From Chrysophaeum taylorii (taxonomy: Eukaryota > Sar > Pelagophyceae > Pelagomonadales > Pelagomonadaceae): 64,000 nt of DNA. Within the stretch, counting starts at the first letter, position 1; the number at the start of each line of letters is the position of its first letter. The translations under genes were made by a program, and so were the position numbers. Where the stretch lies: the NCBI GenBank assembly GCA_029834535.1, contig JAQMWT010000328.1:1-64000 (forward strand). The letters run 5' to 3'. This document shows, piece by piece, positions 1 through 11,449 of this stretch. The notes beneath the pieces were generated by a model that ran no database searches, was not told where the DNA came from, and saw only the letters and a list, made by a program, of their open reading frames with translations.

Positions 1-65
1 TAGAGATAGAAAATTCCATTTAGGGTTAGGACCCCCCTCCTTAATCTCACACACTAAACACCCCA

Positions 66-180
66 AATCGCTGTGTCGTAACACCGTGCTGCTCTTTGTG
101 TCGTTAGAGGACAGGACGAGGAGGTGGCCTACCTGCCACCATTCTCTACCAGGGGCACAGTGATTTTTACTGTTCTCTAG
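66..180 (+). repeat. Left terminal direct repeat of the 8-kb element
   Basis: This stretch recurs with few differences at 7981-8111; both copies share the phrases gaggacaggacgag, ccaccattctctaccagggg and end in ctgttctctag. The 3' part can fold (acagt ... actgt). Paired direct repeats about 8 kb apart around a gag-like region suggest LTRs or LTR remnants of a retroelement. The repeat is short for an LTR and its outer end is not bounded by a clear TG...CA, so the class is inferred. The sequence to the left (1-65) has no recognisable feature. Confidence 0.7.
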
Positions 181-382
181 GTTTGGACCCAGTCCGGTAC
201 TGGTAGAGAAACGTCCTCCGACAGAAATCGATCTCGATCGACGTCTCGGACGACAAAGAAGAGCAATCTCCTGAAGTTCCTGAAAGTTTTAAGACCGTAG
301 TCAAGTCTCATCGCTTGCTACTGGTGAACAAGTGTGAACAAAGTGTGAAAGGCAACCAACAACGCGCAAAACGCAACCCCAA

Positions 383-2585
383 AACGATGGCGACTCACGA
401 CCCACAAGTCCCGAGTCTGGAAGTAGCGACGCAATTCGCTACACAACAAGCTCTCTCACGCAACAGCTCAAAGCTAACTTAGATCAACTCGCCGCCGATA
501 ACGCTGCCTTAAAAGCCAAAATCGCCGCTGATTACGCCGCTGATTACGCTGATCTCAGAGCCAAAATCACTGCCGCAATCGAAGCTCAAGACGAGCAACT
601 CGATCAAGACGTGCAACTCGATCAAGACGAGCAACTTGAACAAGCTCCCCAACCAGCTGTTCTTACGGCAACTCCCCTCAAGCAAAAGCAAACTTCTCAC
701 GAAGTCGCGACCCAAGACCCGATCATCTCGATGGTCACCCCCCCTCATGCCGACAACTCCACCGGATGTCAAACACCCCACGGCAAAGTCTCAGACCCCA
801 CTGCCTTCCCTCCGGACCCAGGCATAGCCAAGGTTACTCCACAACCTGGCACACCCCACATTCACGAGGACACTCCACCTTGTTCGAATATCGCACCAGC
901 AATGTTGAACACTCCACCACCACTAAACATTACTCTCTTCACTCCACCAAACCCACCGGAGCCTCCGCCTCCTTCACTGGAGCCTAACTCCCCACTATCG
1001 GCGACTCCCACTCACCATCTATTCAAGTTCCCAACATCCTCGTCAACCCCTTCGCCGCACCCATCCCCTTCCTGATGATCATGCCACCTACGGCCATGAC
1101 GGCCCCGGCACCGTCATCCCTGACCAAGCCCCCACCGCGGCTCAAGCTCCTGCCGCCCCACCGTCGGATTCTCTTGTCCGATATCCATCATCTTCCGCAA
1201 GTCACTCTCCTCAGGACTTTCCTCTCCATCCACAAGACCATGCCACCTACGGCCACGACGGCCCCGGCACTTCCATTCCTACCCCAGCTCCTTCCGCGGC
1301 TCAAGCTACTGCCGCCCAACCATCGGACCCTCCTGACAGACCTTCATCACCTTTCGAAAGTCGCTGTTCCCCCGATTTGCACCTCCACCCGCGTGACTAC
1401 GCATTCCACGACTACGACCATTCCTCCGTCTCCACCCAAGCAACACTCCACCTCCTTTCTCCAAGTTCCAATGCACCTCCGTCTGCGCTCCAACGCGAGT
1501 TGGCCACCACTAAGGCTGCATTCCGCTCCCAAACCGCTGAATTGGCCGCAACCAAGGCCACGCTCATTCGCAAGGATGACGCTTTGTCCTCCACAGCCGC
1601 CAAACTCACCATCACCGACGCCGCCCTGGCTTTCGCCACTGCCCAGCTCGCCATCCAAGCCGACGAACTGGTCTCCACCCACGCGGAACTCCATCTCACC
1701 CACACACAGTTCAAGGCACTCGAAACTGCCCACGCTGACATCCGCAACTCCCACTTTGAAACCAACGCCGTCCTCCACACCATTCTTACCTCATTGGGTG
1801 CCACCAACCCCACCAAAGATGCTGCATCGCATCTTTCACCTCCTTTCCCCATCAACAACCAACCTTCATCCCCTTCCGAACCAACCTCCAATGCCTCTCC
1901 CCCGATTCTCCCCGAGTATCATCACCACCTCCACGGATGCCCCGGACCTGGTTCTCCTGGTTCAACACCCACTCCGTCTCACAGTTCTCAACCCCCCATC
2001 AGCTCTGGCCCCTCCTCCTTTGCCAACTCACTCTTCGCCTCTCTGGCACCCCCTGAACCCCTTTGCACCCGCTCGCCTTCTCAGCCACCTGGTTCATCCC
2101 AACTCGACCACATCCCCGCGTCCGAGTTGCGAGGGCGTACATCCAACACCGGCGACCGTACCCCTACCACCAGCGACGATCACCACGTGCAAAGTCCCAC
2201 CAAGAAACAAGACCACCAACATCAAGAGTCGACAAGTTCCGAACTATCAAAAGACAGCTCTTTGCCAGATGGTCATGCTCACCATCATGCTGCCAAGACA
2301 TGCATAAGGGCTTCTTCTCTCTTCGGGCACAACGGCCCAGGAAGCAATCTTGTCGAAGAAACACCAAGCCACCTCGTTCCCACTTTCGACAAGTCAAAGA
2401 CCAAGACACCTCGAGATGTTCCCGAGTATTATGCCTACATCGACTATGGCAACCACACCCAAGAACCTAAGGCTCCGCCGTATTCTATGCCCCGGGCACA
2501 AGAGCCGCAGGCCACTGACAACATCCCTCGGATTCAGCCCCCTGGTATGATGCATACAGCGAAGAAGCAAGACCCACTTCACTAG
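383..2585 (+). CDS. Gag-like coiled-coil protein of the 8-kb element, read in two frames
   Basis: Two abutting open frames on the plus strand look like one gag-type protein. The first is open through position 1075 with no obvious ATG; it encodes a short coiled coil near 461-640 (LKANLDQLAADNAAL) and then a Pro/Thr-rich stretch. The second frame, ending at 2585, carries a tandem duplication of about 159 bp (1081 and 1240) that repeats the peptide DHATYGHDGPG. It continues with a longer Ala/Leu coiled coil at about 1495-1760, then a low-complexity Ser/Pro/His-rich tail. No CCHC zinc knuckle, protease or polymerase motif was recognised. The change of frame around 1030-1075 could be a short intron, programmed frameshift or decay. 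The gag assignment rests on position, coiled coil and flanking repeats, not on a recognised family. Confidence 0.45.
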
Positions 2586-2593
2586 TCTCGAAG

Positions 2594-5500
2594 ATGGTCT
2601 CCTCGACCATTCCAGATCAGCCGCCTGATCCAAGCACCATCAATGCCCCCGCAATGCCGTATCCACAAGGACAAGACACGCTGTCAACGGTCCCACGGTC
2701 AACATACTCGCAGGCACTCACCGCACCTGCAGGTATCAGCTCAGATTCACCAGGCACTCCCGCCTTGTTCGATATCTCGATCAGCAGCTCCCGATCACTT
2801 CGAAGCTGGTTCCGCCTCGCCGCCTTCTCTCCCCGAAGACAGGCGCGCACTGCCGCTCACCGGCGCTCGCTGCTGCACCCACCATCCACCTTCTCGGCCG
2901 GATGCACTGGATGACACTGCTCAGCAGGTTGCATGGACCCATCTGCGACCACCATATGTCTTCGCACGAGCACCAGTCGCAGCACCTGATCACCCGCTCC
3001 ACAACCTTCAGTCAGAGGACGCAATCCTTTCGGCTGCCGATCCTCATGTCTCACCGCGACCAAGCCTCTGGAAAGCTTTCCCATGGCTGCAGTAACAGAC
3101 ACAGATTTCGAGAGTTCTGAACGACCCGATCAGCCGCAAACTATGCACGATTCCATTGCGACCACTTCGGTCCTTTATGTCCCCTTGCATAGCTCTCTTC
3201 TGGACGCCACACACTTGCGCTGCCTCCGGAAAATCGACGTTGCGCTCTCAGGAAACATTCTCCGCGCACTATGCACAGACTCGCTCCAACTGAACCACTT
3301 CTGTAAGCATTTTCGCATCACTGGAATGCACGACAAACGTTCCACGCCAGCTGCCGGCTCCACCACAAACATGCACCCAAGTCACGTACGTTGCCTCCCT
3401 CAAAAGCGTCTTATCGCTCAGCACGTCACTCCTCATTTGAGGACGCATGTCACATGCCCGCACCTTCGAATGCTCACACGCCTAAGGCCAACCCTGGTCA
3501 CTACGGCTCCTGCTCTGGTCCCAGCATCTCCGCTATTGAGGATGCACCCAGCAGGACTGACCCTTTCATCGCCCTTGGTTCTACTGCACTCTCCTTCGGC
3601 GATCCCTCTTTTCGAATTCCCGCACTGGACCCCAAGCATTCCAGGCCGGATACTCTCCACCACGGGATCTCAGCTCACGCGCCCATCTGCCCTACCTTGC
3701 AGACAGGTCAGCCGCGAGCCACACCCCTTTTGCACTGACTTCGGACCACCCGCATCACGCTTTTGCTCTTGGAGCATGACACGCTTTTCGATGCTCTCCG
3801 CGTCACCGCCTCGAACACCACGACACTCGTCGTTTCCACCGACGCTCCGCCGCAACGTATCTCACGACCTTCAGATCACCAACATAAGTCGCTCGCGCCC
3901 GCACCACGCGCGCACGCCTTACGAGGGCGTATTTCAATTGGTGACCTCACAGGTCTTTCGATGCATTTTCCGACGTCCGACTTTGAACTTACGAGTTACT
4001 TTATGGCAATCCCCAATGCCAAGACGTCTGAAGCTGCGCAATCATGTCTCTGGAACTCCAAAGCCACAGAAACTGCCAGACAAGAAAGCACTCAGCTCTC
4101 CACAGCTGCTCAACAGCTACTTATAGTCTCGCACATAGCAACGAGTACTATCTCGCAGTCTCTATTGGACGACAAGACGAAAGATAAGACCACAACGGCC
4201 AGCTACACCAGCCAGCTCATTGATGTAGCAGACGAGACAACGCAAACCAACTGCACAGCACGGTTCCAGACTATGCAGACGATGCTCAGGTCCAACGCTC
4301 AATTACTCGACCACGCAAACGTTCTGTCACCTGACCTTGCACTGCTACTGGCTCCTGTCTCATTCATAGCTGATGCACCCCATCCGATGGACCAATCCTT
4401 AAGATATGTCCCGCTCGCAGAAGCACCACCACAGGACACAAGGTACATCATGAAGACACAGGTAAGCACCGATCGCGCACAAGCTCATTGCGCATTGCGC
4501 CTATCCGATCACGACGAGACGAAGCTACAGCTTTGCTTGTTCCCTTCGCCTCTGGAAGACAAAGGCCGCCTTTCAGCCTCCCAGGCACCTGACCCGTCCC
4601 TGTCGCTGCAATCCGTATTAGCACAGACGATCTCGCCTCCCTGCACGACTGCAGATCAGGCACAAGCCAATGTCAGCACTCTGCAGAGTTATGCGCACCC
4701 GCTGGAATCTTACCAGCACGGCTACCTCAGCCAGTCAGGTCACTGCACCACCTCGGTCTCCCCTGACACCAGGTCGACGTATCGCTCATTCGCGACCACC
4801 TCAAGTCATCTAATGGACGACTATGATCTCGAGCATGAACTCATCGCAACGCTTGAGTCATACCCAAGAAGGAATCCTACTTTGGAGTCACCTCAACCAC
4901 TCCCCAGGAACTTTGGCCACCAGACGCCACCCATGTGCTCGTGGTTTCTCCATTGGTTTCCTCCAAAGCTTTTGACTGCAGCAGAGACAAAATGCAACCT
5001 TCCCATGCGACTATAACCGCATTCTCGTTTGGGACACAAGCATTTACTTCATGTCATTTGTTTACGCCCATAGTACCGCGACACACGGCACCTAAGATAG
5101 AAGTGGACTGCGTTCCACCCTCATCTCTGAGCGCCACCCCAACATGCTGCTCCCGGCACTACTAGCCAGTCCCATCACGTCTGATTCAGCTCCCATCGCT
5201 TTGTATGACGTCATATGTCATATTCCGATTAAAGCCCAGACACCGCACAGGCTACAATGCACTCGCGACGGCACGCTCACCGCCCCTCTCGGTTTAGACT
5301 ACGAACATTGCGCCATACCCCTGGTACACTCACAGTCAACTGAGACGCACGCTCGCTTGTCGCACAGTACGATGCCCGAACACCTTTTGATTCATGATAC
5401 GCAGGACACTGTCGTCTCAGCCACCGCTGTAGCGCCTCCTCCGACCGCCGCCCGGCTCTGCGCTCGTTTCGCAACCATGGTCTCTCAGTCTCACCGGCAA

Positions 5501-7284
5501 TTCGAAGATTTTACCCAGTTTGAATTACGAGGGCGCATTAGTTTTCCACCGCCCACAAGATTCGTTTCGATTCGTATCGGTCATGCCTCCTATGGCTACT
5601 CTGGCTACATCGGAACTCAATTCAGAGCACGCACCGAAGTCCCTCTTTCTAAGGACCTCTGTCACACGCCAAGACCTGATGAGTATTCGTCGTTCCTCCC
5701 CGCTTCAACGCGACTCCCGACGATCAAATCTTCGACGATTTGTGATGACACTAAGTTCCGTCATCAATGCAATTCAGAGCCTCCCACGCTCTTCCGTCAA
5801 TCTCCCGCAGGTCACACCTCTCAAGTTTCAGCATCCCATCCTCGCTCGATTTTATCCTGCATGCTGCCATAAGCAAACGAAGTTCTGTCACGCCAAAGCC
5901 ACACGTCGCAGTTATCGCTAGTCTCGCGCAATAAATGCCCGCCACCAAATGATAGCCGCACGCAGAGTCCTTTGCTCACATCTTTTCACGTCCCTCCCAG
6001 CACCATGCTTGACGTTGAAGCTCTGCACCACTATGGTTCGGTTACAACACAACTTCACGCGAAATCCTCGTCCAGTTCTGATCATATCTCGCACCTGTCG
6101 ACATTACTATCAGAATCATGCTTCGGACACAGCTCAGGCTGCACTCGCGTATTACACTCCCATGACGCACTCGGTTCGCTCCTCTCCGTTCGCACTGCAG
6201 GTTCTATCTTGCAGAACTCTGAGCCCAACAGCCGCCATTGCGATTCGCACCCAGTCGACGCTTTCCGTAGCACCCGCGAGGATAACCCCCAATCTCCACA
6301 GGTTGGACACGCGCTCTGCTCTAAGCATTCCACCGAATCTCACTGCCGCACACCGCTAGCCCCACCCAGTTGTGTTTCGAATCAAGGGAAGTTAACTGCC
6401 ATGCCTATCTACTTCTTCATTCCCATACACTTGCTGCTAGCAACAGTCTCGCATGACTCATTATCGGACAGTTCTCGCATTATGGACAGGACCTCACATC
6501 ATGTTCATTCTTCGGACATCCCCCGTCCACAGATTAATCCTCTCTTGAAACATACGCTCCCTACACGTTGTATACTGTACAGCTCTCGCATATCGACAAC
6601 ACCCTCCTGTCGAATGTCTCCCCTTTCAGTCACTGCACGATTCACCAGGGATGCACCACGCTCCCTCGCGCTTGTACATCAAGGGAAGTTTGATTCTGGT
6701 GAAAACGCTTCGTTTTTGATTCTGATGAAAACGACTCCGGACATGAAATGAATACTGGATCAGTCGATCGTCACAGTTCAGGATTACTTTGTCGAATAGA
6801 ACACGAAAGATGCGACTTTGACCATACCTTCGAAGTCAACTCTTCCCCTGGCACGGACAATATCTTCAAGCAGTCCATCGCCTCCAGGCATCTTCTTCTG
6901 TTGCCCGGCTCTTCTACATTTTCGGCACTGGGCACCGACTCGTCAGCACAGGACACACGCCTGTATCCACCATCATACGCGATACACTCGCAAACCTCAG
7001 TCTCCGCCCAATCATCTTTCGATGATAGCCACTGGCGACTTATACGAGACTACAACCCCAAGTCTACAGCAAATTTAGAGTTTTCAAATTTATGGCCAAC
7101 CCCAGACAACTTTATCCCGATATCCTCATCGCACTATGATTATCCGCATATTACTTTACACGCTCATAGCCTAGCTTCAGCTGTCCCACGCTACACTCAG
7201 GACGACAGCTTCGACACGTATGTGACAGGCAATTCTGGTTCTCTCATCTTCAAGGAACAGCTCCGCCTTACTCGCTATCATTAA
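2594..7284 (+). other. Internal region of the 8-kb element with no recognisable pol
   Basis: Nearly 4.7 kb of C-rich, G-poor sequence with overlapping long open frames (3083-4126, 3763-5016, 5144-5872, 5972-6751, 6748-7284). Their products are rich in Ser, Thr, His and Pro, and I could not recognise any protease, reverse transcriptase, RNase H or integrase motif. Long frames are expected by chance here because the low G content makes stop codons rare. A short phrase, t(t/g)(a/g)cgagggcg, occurs near 2113, 3918 and 5525, each time encoding LRGR in the locally longest frame. The region either encodes unknown proteins or is cargo or filler of a non-autonomous element. Confidence 0.4.
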
Positions 7285-7980
7285 GACGATTACCTTACCA
7301 TGTCGAAACCGAATTGGTTAAATGGTCATATCTCTTCATGGGATAACGCTGGCGCTCCGTCACATCGTCAAACCTTTATTAGCCCAACATTAGCCACAAT
7401 AGAATCTCATCCCTACGGCCACTCTCACTATTCGCCTTTCGATCAACCATTGGTCTGCTGCACAATTCCCGACTGCCTGACCCATGATCCCTCCTGTTGT
7501 TACCGTTAGACCACCCGTTCTACTCCGATGATCCCCCAGCCACTTAGGATTTATCCACCGGCACGCACCGTCCCCTAACTCATCAGCCACTGAACAAGAT
7601 GATGATCTGATCTCTCGAACAGAATTCGCCATACTTCACCATTAACCTACCTCGCACTTTCCTCCACGTGTCCTCTTAGCATCTTCCTCCACTTTTCTTA
7701 TTCCTTACGATCGATGCTTTTTCTTTTCCTTGATCATCCGCCTCTTCTTGCAATATCCTTTTCCTTTTGCTTCCCCTCTCAACCTATTCCACGTTTAACT
7801 TCGCTTTCTTTCTCCTTTCTCACCCACACTCACCTGCTCTTTCGCTCTCCTCTATCTCTCTCATGCACTTCGCTCACTTTCGTTCAACGCCTTCTCACAA
7901 CTCAACGTCTATTTGTCTCTGGCCAGACATTTGTTTTGTTTGTCCCAGATTTCGCTCATCACCGAGTTCAATCTGCGAGG

Positions 7981-8111
7981 AATCGCTGTGTCGAACACCG
8001 TGCCGCTCTTTGAGTCGTAAGAGGACAGGACGAGAAGAGTGGCCTGCCCTGCCACCATTCTCTACCAGGGGCACAGTGATTTTCGCTGTTATTATTTTTA
8101 CTGTTCTCTAG
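7981..8111 (+). repeat. Right terminal direct repeat of the 8-kb element
   Basis: Matches 66-180 from aatcgctgtg to ctgttctctag, with a short extra segment (cgctgttattatt-like) just before the final ten bases. Together with the left copy it delimits the element. Confidence 0.7.
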
Positions 8112-8794
8112 TCGGCATCCCCTATAGCGCGGAGGGATCGCCCCCCCCCCCCCCCCCAGGACGACGGGCACCGCAGCACCTGAGTGGCTCTAGAATGTAG
8201 GCTACAGTTTGGCAGGGAAATTGGGTTTCGAGGGGGGTCTTTGGCGACGCTGAATGGGTCGCAAGGAATGTGGCTGCCTCACGGTAGAATGTGGCGTCTC
8301 CGAGTTCCATGAGGCAGTCGCGGAGGTTCGGTTCTCCTAGGGAGCTGGGATCTCATCCTCCTCCTCATCGAGGGCGGGCTCGTCGACGGAGTCTGGCTCG
8401 TTGACCTCGCCATGTTCGCGGGGGGCGGTTCGTTGTCGTCATCATCGTCGTCTTGAGGACAGGGCGCGTACAATATCCCGACGACAAGTTTTGCGGCTCG
8501 GAGTCGCGCGTATGGCTAAGCCACAGTGATTTATTTATTTTCCTGCAGCCGCCGCGCCTCCTCTGGTCCGATTCTTTTAACGCCTTTAATGCCCGCGAAG
8601 AGCGCGAGGCTAGCAGAGGCGCTCCCTCCCGGCCGAGTCGCCGGTACCCAGCCCGCGACCGTCCGTAGTTCTATAGCTCTGCTGACCACCTGGGCGCTCG
8701 GCAAGCATTCGAGGCCTCTACTAGAGTGCGTGCACGGTGGTCAGGTCAGACACCCCCCTAGCACGAAACTTTCGTGCTGGGAGGTCGCAGACTC
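8112..8794. other. No gene seen; contains a 17-base C run
   Basis: I see no supportable gene between the right direct repeat and the gypsy relic. A homopolymer of 17 C lies at 8141-8157. The short open frames here have no family resemblance. Confidence 0.5.
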
Positions 8795-9280
8795 TCCCCC
8801 GGGCACAAAACTTTGTCGCCAAGCCCTGCTACTCACGCGTCTGGGCAGCTAGCCAGATGGGCTATGCGACTAGCGAATTTTGACCCTGAACTTGGGTACA
8901 AGCCGGGTAAGTCGGAAGGAATGAGCATTCTTAGTTGTCTCTCTCGCAACCCTATAGATCACGTGATCGAGACAGAGGAGCTAACCGCTAAACCACGCTT
9001 ATTTGGTTTTCCAGGAGTTGCCGCCGAAGCCTACTGATGATGATGGCGGTGTACGATTTTCATCATAAGATTGTTGCACCTGCGACGCTGCGCGACCGCA
9101 TTATTCGACTGTACCACGACAACCCTGTTAGTGGTGGTCATGTGTGTCGCGAGAGCACTGTTCCGGCGAATTCAGAGCGTTTTTTTTGGTACGTGTCAAG
9201 TGAAGTTGGAGCCTTAGAGATCAATGACTGGTGTGTCGTCAGAAAGCTCGCACGCCCGAACCGAAGAAGAGGCCCCTTCG
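8795..9280 (+). pseudogene. Truncated Ty3/gypsy pol: RNase H end and integrase zinc-binding start
   Basis: In the frame ending at 9037 the peptide HKTLSPSPATHASGQLARW is followed by MRLANFDPELGYKPGKSEG and CLSRNP. This is the familiar end of Ty3/gypsy RNase H (DHK..., RLARW, YxPGK..., ALSR). The next frame (from 9037) reads LRDRIIRLYHDNPVSGGHV, which matches the H-rich start of the integrase HHCC domain, ending near VVRKLARP. There is a stop or frame change between the parts, reverse transcriptase is missing upstream, and the integrase core is missing downstream, where a CAGC repeat takes over. This is a decayed, truncated copy. Confidence 0.8.
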
Positions 9281-9281
9281 G

Positions 9282-9320
<39 letters not shown>
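9282..9320 (+). repeat. (CAGC)n microsatellite
   Basis: About ten tandem CAGC units directly after the integrase fragment, replacing the rest of that domain. Confidence 0.95.
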
Positions 9321-9325
<5 letters not shown>

Positions 9326-9337
9326 TGCTTGTTCTGT

Positions 9338-9381
9338 CTTTAAATGTCGACTGCTAAGAGGGGGGTGTGTGTGGGGAGCAT
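9338..9381 (+). repeat. Polypurine tract and LTR start of a gypsy-type element
   Basis: A purine run (aagagggggg, about 9356-9365) is followed by tgtgtgtggggagcat. The same phrase, starting ctgtctttaaatgtc, recurs at 60704-60750. A polypurine tract then TG is the expected junction at the 3' LTR, and the position just after a gypsy pol fragment agrees with this. The right end of the LTR was not found; a short echo, gcttgttctgtc, occurs at about 9327 and 9707. Confidence 0.55.
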
Positions 9382-9820
9382 GAAGGATGTGGGTGGGTTT
9401 GTGGGGTATGAGGGATGTGCCTGACGGGCGGAGATAAGTACGCGGGACATAGTCGGGGTCATCGCCGAGGCGTGGTGCAGGCGAAGAGAGGACGGGCCCC
9501 GCCCGTAGGTCGTACGCATGCTGCCGCCGGACGTATGTGCGACGAAGGGTGACGTCCTGCTTGGACCGGGCGGCCTGGGTGGGGTTCCCCGAGGCGGCGA
9601 CATGGGTGAGGGCGGTGAGGGCGCAGCGAGCCCGGCCTAATGCGTTGGCGATCCCCCACTCACGGTAGATGCGGCGAGTTTGGGCCGCCTTTGCCTCTGT
9701 GAAGTTGCTTGTTCTGTCCTTTGCATAAAATCTCTTCGGACCTATAGTGTTCCGGTCCTGAGACGTACATTTGTTCGATCCTCTATCAAGGGTAGTGTTG
9801 TTGAAGTATCGTCCACTATC

Positions 9821-10801
9821 ATGAAGGTCAAGAAGAACCAGTTGCGGGTGATCTTGGGGACGATGACGTTCGGCGGTCAGACCGGTCGACAGGAAGCTGC
9901 CAGAATGTTGGAGAACTTTTTGCCCGGAGAAGTCGACACGGCGCGCATGTACGAGCGCGGCCGGACCGAAGAATTACTTGGGGAGATGTTGCCCAAGGGG
10001 ACGCTCGTGGCGAGCAAGGCGAACCCCTTCGCGACCCACGACAAGAGCCTCGCCCCGGCATCGATCGAGGCGCAGCTCAAGGCGACCGAGGAGGCGCTCC
10101 GGGGGGCGCCGTTGAGTATATACTACCTACACGCGCCCGACCCCGAGACTCCGATTCTCGAGACGTTGGAAGCTATCAACGCCGCGCACTCCGCCGGCCG
10201 CTTCCTGGAGTTCGGGTTGTCGAACTTCCAGGCCTGGGAGGTCGCGCACATCGCGGCCCTGTGCCGCGAAAATGGTTTCGTGGTCCCGACGGTGTACCAG
10301 GGAATGTACAACGCGCTCACGCGGGAGGTCGAGCGCGAACTTTTGCCGTGTCTCCGGGCCCTCGGGATGCGGTTCTACGCGTACAACCCGCTGATGGGAG
10401 GCATGCTGACGGGGAAACACTCGCGGGAGAGTCTCGTGAAAGCGAGCGAGGGGCGGTTCGCTTTGTCGAATAAAATGTATCGCGACAGGTACCTCGCCGC
10501 GAGCCAGCTCGAGGCCGTCGAGGCCATCGTCGCCGCGTGCCGCGAGGCCAGCATCAAGCCCGGCCACGCGGCCCTCCGGTGGCTCGTCCACCACTCCCAC
10601 CTCAAGGAAAATGATGGCGTGATCATCGGTGCCTCCAAAGTCGCCCACTTCGAGGACAACCTCGGCGCTCTCCAGTCGGAGGACCCCCTCCCGACCCCCC
10701 TCCTCAAGGCCTGCGACGCCGGCTGGGCGACCATCCAGGCCCACGGCTGTTGCCCCAGCTACGAGCGCGGCCACTCCAAGTACGGCGACGACGACGAATA
10801 A
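9821..10801 (+). CDS. Aldo/keto reductase, AKR7 (aflatoxin aldehyde reductase)-like
   Basis: A 326-residue single-exon NADPH-dependent reductase with a TIM-barrel fold, expected to reduce reactive aldehydes and ketones in the cytosol. The start begins LRVILGTMTFGGQTG, typical of AKR7. The catalytic tetrad is visible: Asp39 and Tyr44 in DTARMYERG, Lys66 in VASKANPF and His104 in YYLHAPD. VPTVYQGMYN and YNPLMGGMLTGK are the family's central motifs, and VIIGASK is the cofactor-phosphate region. ATG 9821 is chosen because the barrel begins a few residues later; the frame is open upstream but without an ATG. The stop lies 9 bp from the stop of the convergent FKBP gene. The start is about 450 bp from a gypsy LTR edge, which could contribute promoter sequence (inference). 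Confidence 0.9.
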   Translation: MKVKKNQLRVILGTMTFGGQTGRQEAARMLENFLPGEVDTARMYERGRTEELLGEMLPKGTLVASKANPFATHDKSLAPASIEAQLKATEEALRGAPLSIYYLHAPDPETPILETLEAINAAHSAGRFLEFGLSNFQAWEVAHIAALCRENGFVVPTVYQGMYNALTREVERELLPCLRALGMRFYAYNPLMGGMLTGKHSRESLVKASEGRFALSNKMYRDRYLAASQLEAVEAIVAACREASIKPGHAALRWLVHHSHLKENDGVIIGASKVAHFEDNLGALQSEDPLPTPLLKACDAGWATIQAHGCCPSYERGHSKYGDDDE

Positions 10802-10810
10802 AAAATAATA

Positions 10811-11443
10811 TCATCCAACAAGGCCCTGGCTCGCCAATTTTGCCTTTTTGAGGATGAAATCCATCTGGTCGGCTGTGTATGTGCTGTCGTCGTAAAAGCC
10901 GAGGTCGGCCGCGTCTTTCCACGTCTCTAACAAGGCAACGTCAAAAACGACCGTCGCCCCTGGTTTGTCGAGGTTCTTCGCGAGCTTGCGGCGCTTGAGC
11001 GGGCCTTCGGGGAGCGGGCCGAGGCCGACGATGTTGTATCCGAGCTGCGGCGGCACTTCGACCCTTCTTACACCCCCGACGCGCATCGTGTGAATTCCTT
11101 CGTCCAAGCCTCGAATCGTCCGTCCGTTGCCGTGCCGAACGATAAACGAGTCGATCTCGTCGATCGGCTCGAGGGTTTCGCCGACGCGCACGAACTGGAC
11201 GTAGGAGATGCGGAGCATGTCGCCCCACTTTGGTTCGACGCCAGTTCCAAGGTTCGTGTCGGTGTACCGGAGTCCGTTCCGCAGCACCACCCCCCGCACC
11301 GTGTCTTTCGCCCCCGGCACCGCGACATCGATCGTCGCGCCGCACGGTGGTACCACCAGACTCGCCGCCCCCGCGACCACCACGGCCTGCCGCCGCGACA
11401 CCTCGAGCCCTTCAACAACGACTCCTATTAAGGATAACAGCAT
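10811..11443 (-). CDS. FKBP-type peptidyl-prolyl isomerase, probably thylakoid lumen
   Basis: A 210-residue protein with one FKBP domain (about residues 50-200). Visible landmarks include RYTDTNLGTGVEPKWGD at the front, then ISYVQFVR, IRGLDEGIHTMRVGG, RRVEVPPQLGYN and a final VVFDVALLETW strand. Such enzymes catalyse prolyl isomerisation in protein folding. The N terminus has SRRQAVVVAGAASLVVPP, a twin-arginine plus hydrophobic stretch that resembles the lumen-targeting signals of plant and algal FKBPs. A full bipartite heterokont plastid leader is not obvious, so targeting is inferred. The frame stays open upstream for 98 codons without a better Met, but that stretch is arginine-rich and low in complexity. 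The start codon lies only 6 bp from the start of the divergent ORF. Confidence 0.85.
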   Translation of the reverse strand: MLLSLIGVVVEGLEVSRRQAVVVAGAASLVVPPCGATIDVAVPGAKDTVRGVVLRNGLRYTDTNLGTGVEPKWGDMLRISYVQFVRVGETLEPIDEIDSFIVRHGNGRTIRGLDEGIHTMRVGGVRRVEVPPQLGYNIVGLGPLPEGPLKRRKLAKNLDKPGATVVFDVALLETWKDAADLGFYDDSTYTADQMDFILKKAKLASQGLVG

Positions 11444-11449
11444 TGTATA

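Noticed and set aside
1075-2307. 410-codon Pro/Leu-rich frame in the 8-kb element
   Set aside because: Overlaps the coiled-coil frame; the DHATYGHDGPG repeat and heptads favour the other frame.
8279-8473. Small minus-strand ORF with Asp run
   Set aside because: Microsatellite-driven, no start context or homology pattern.
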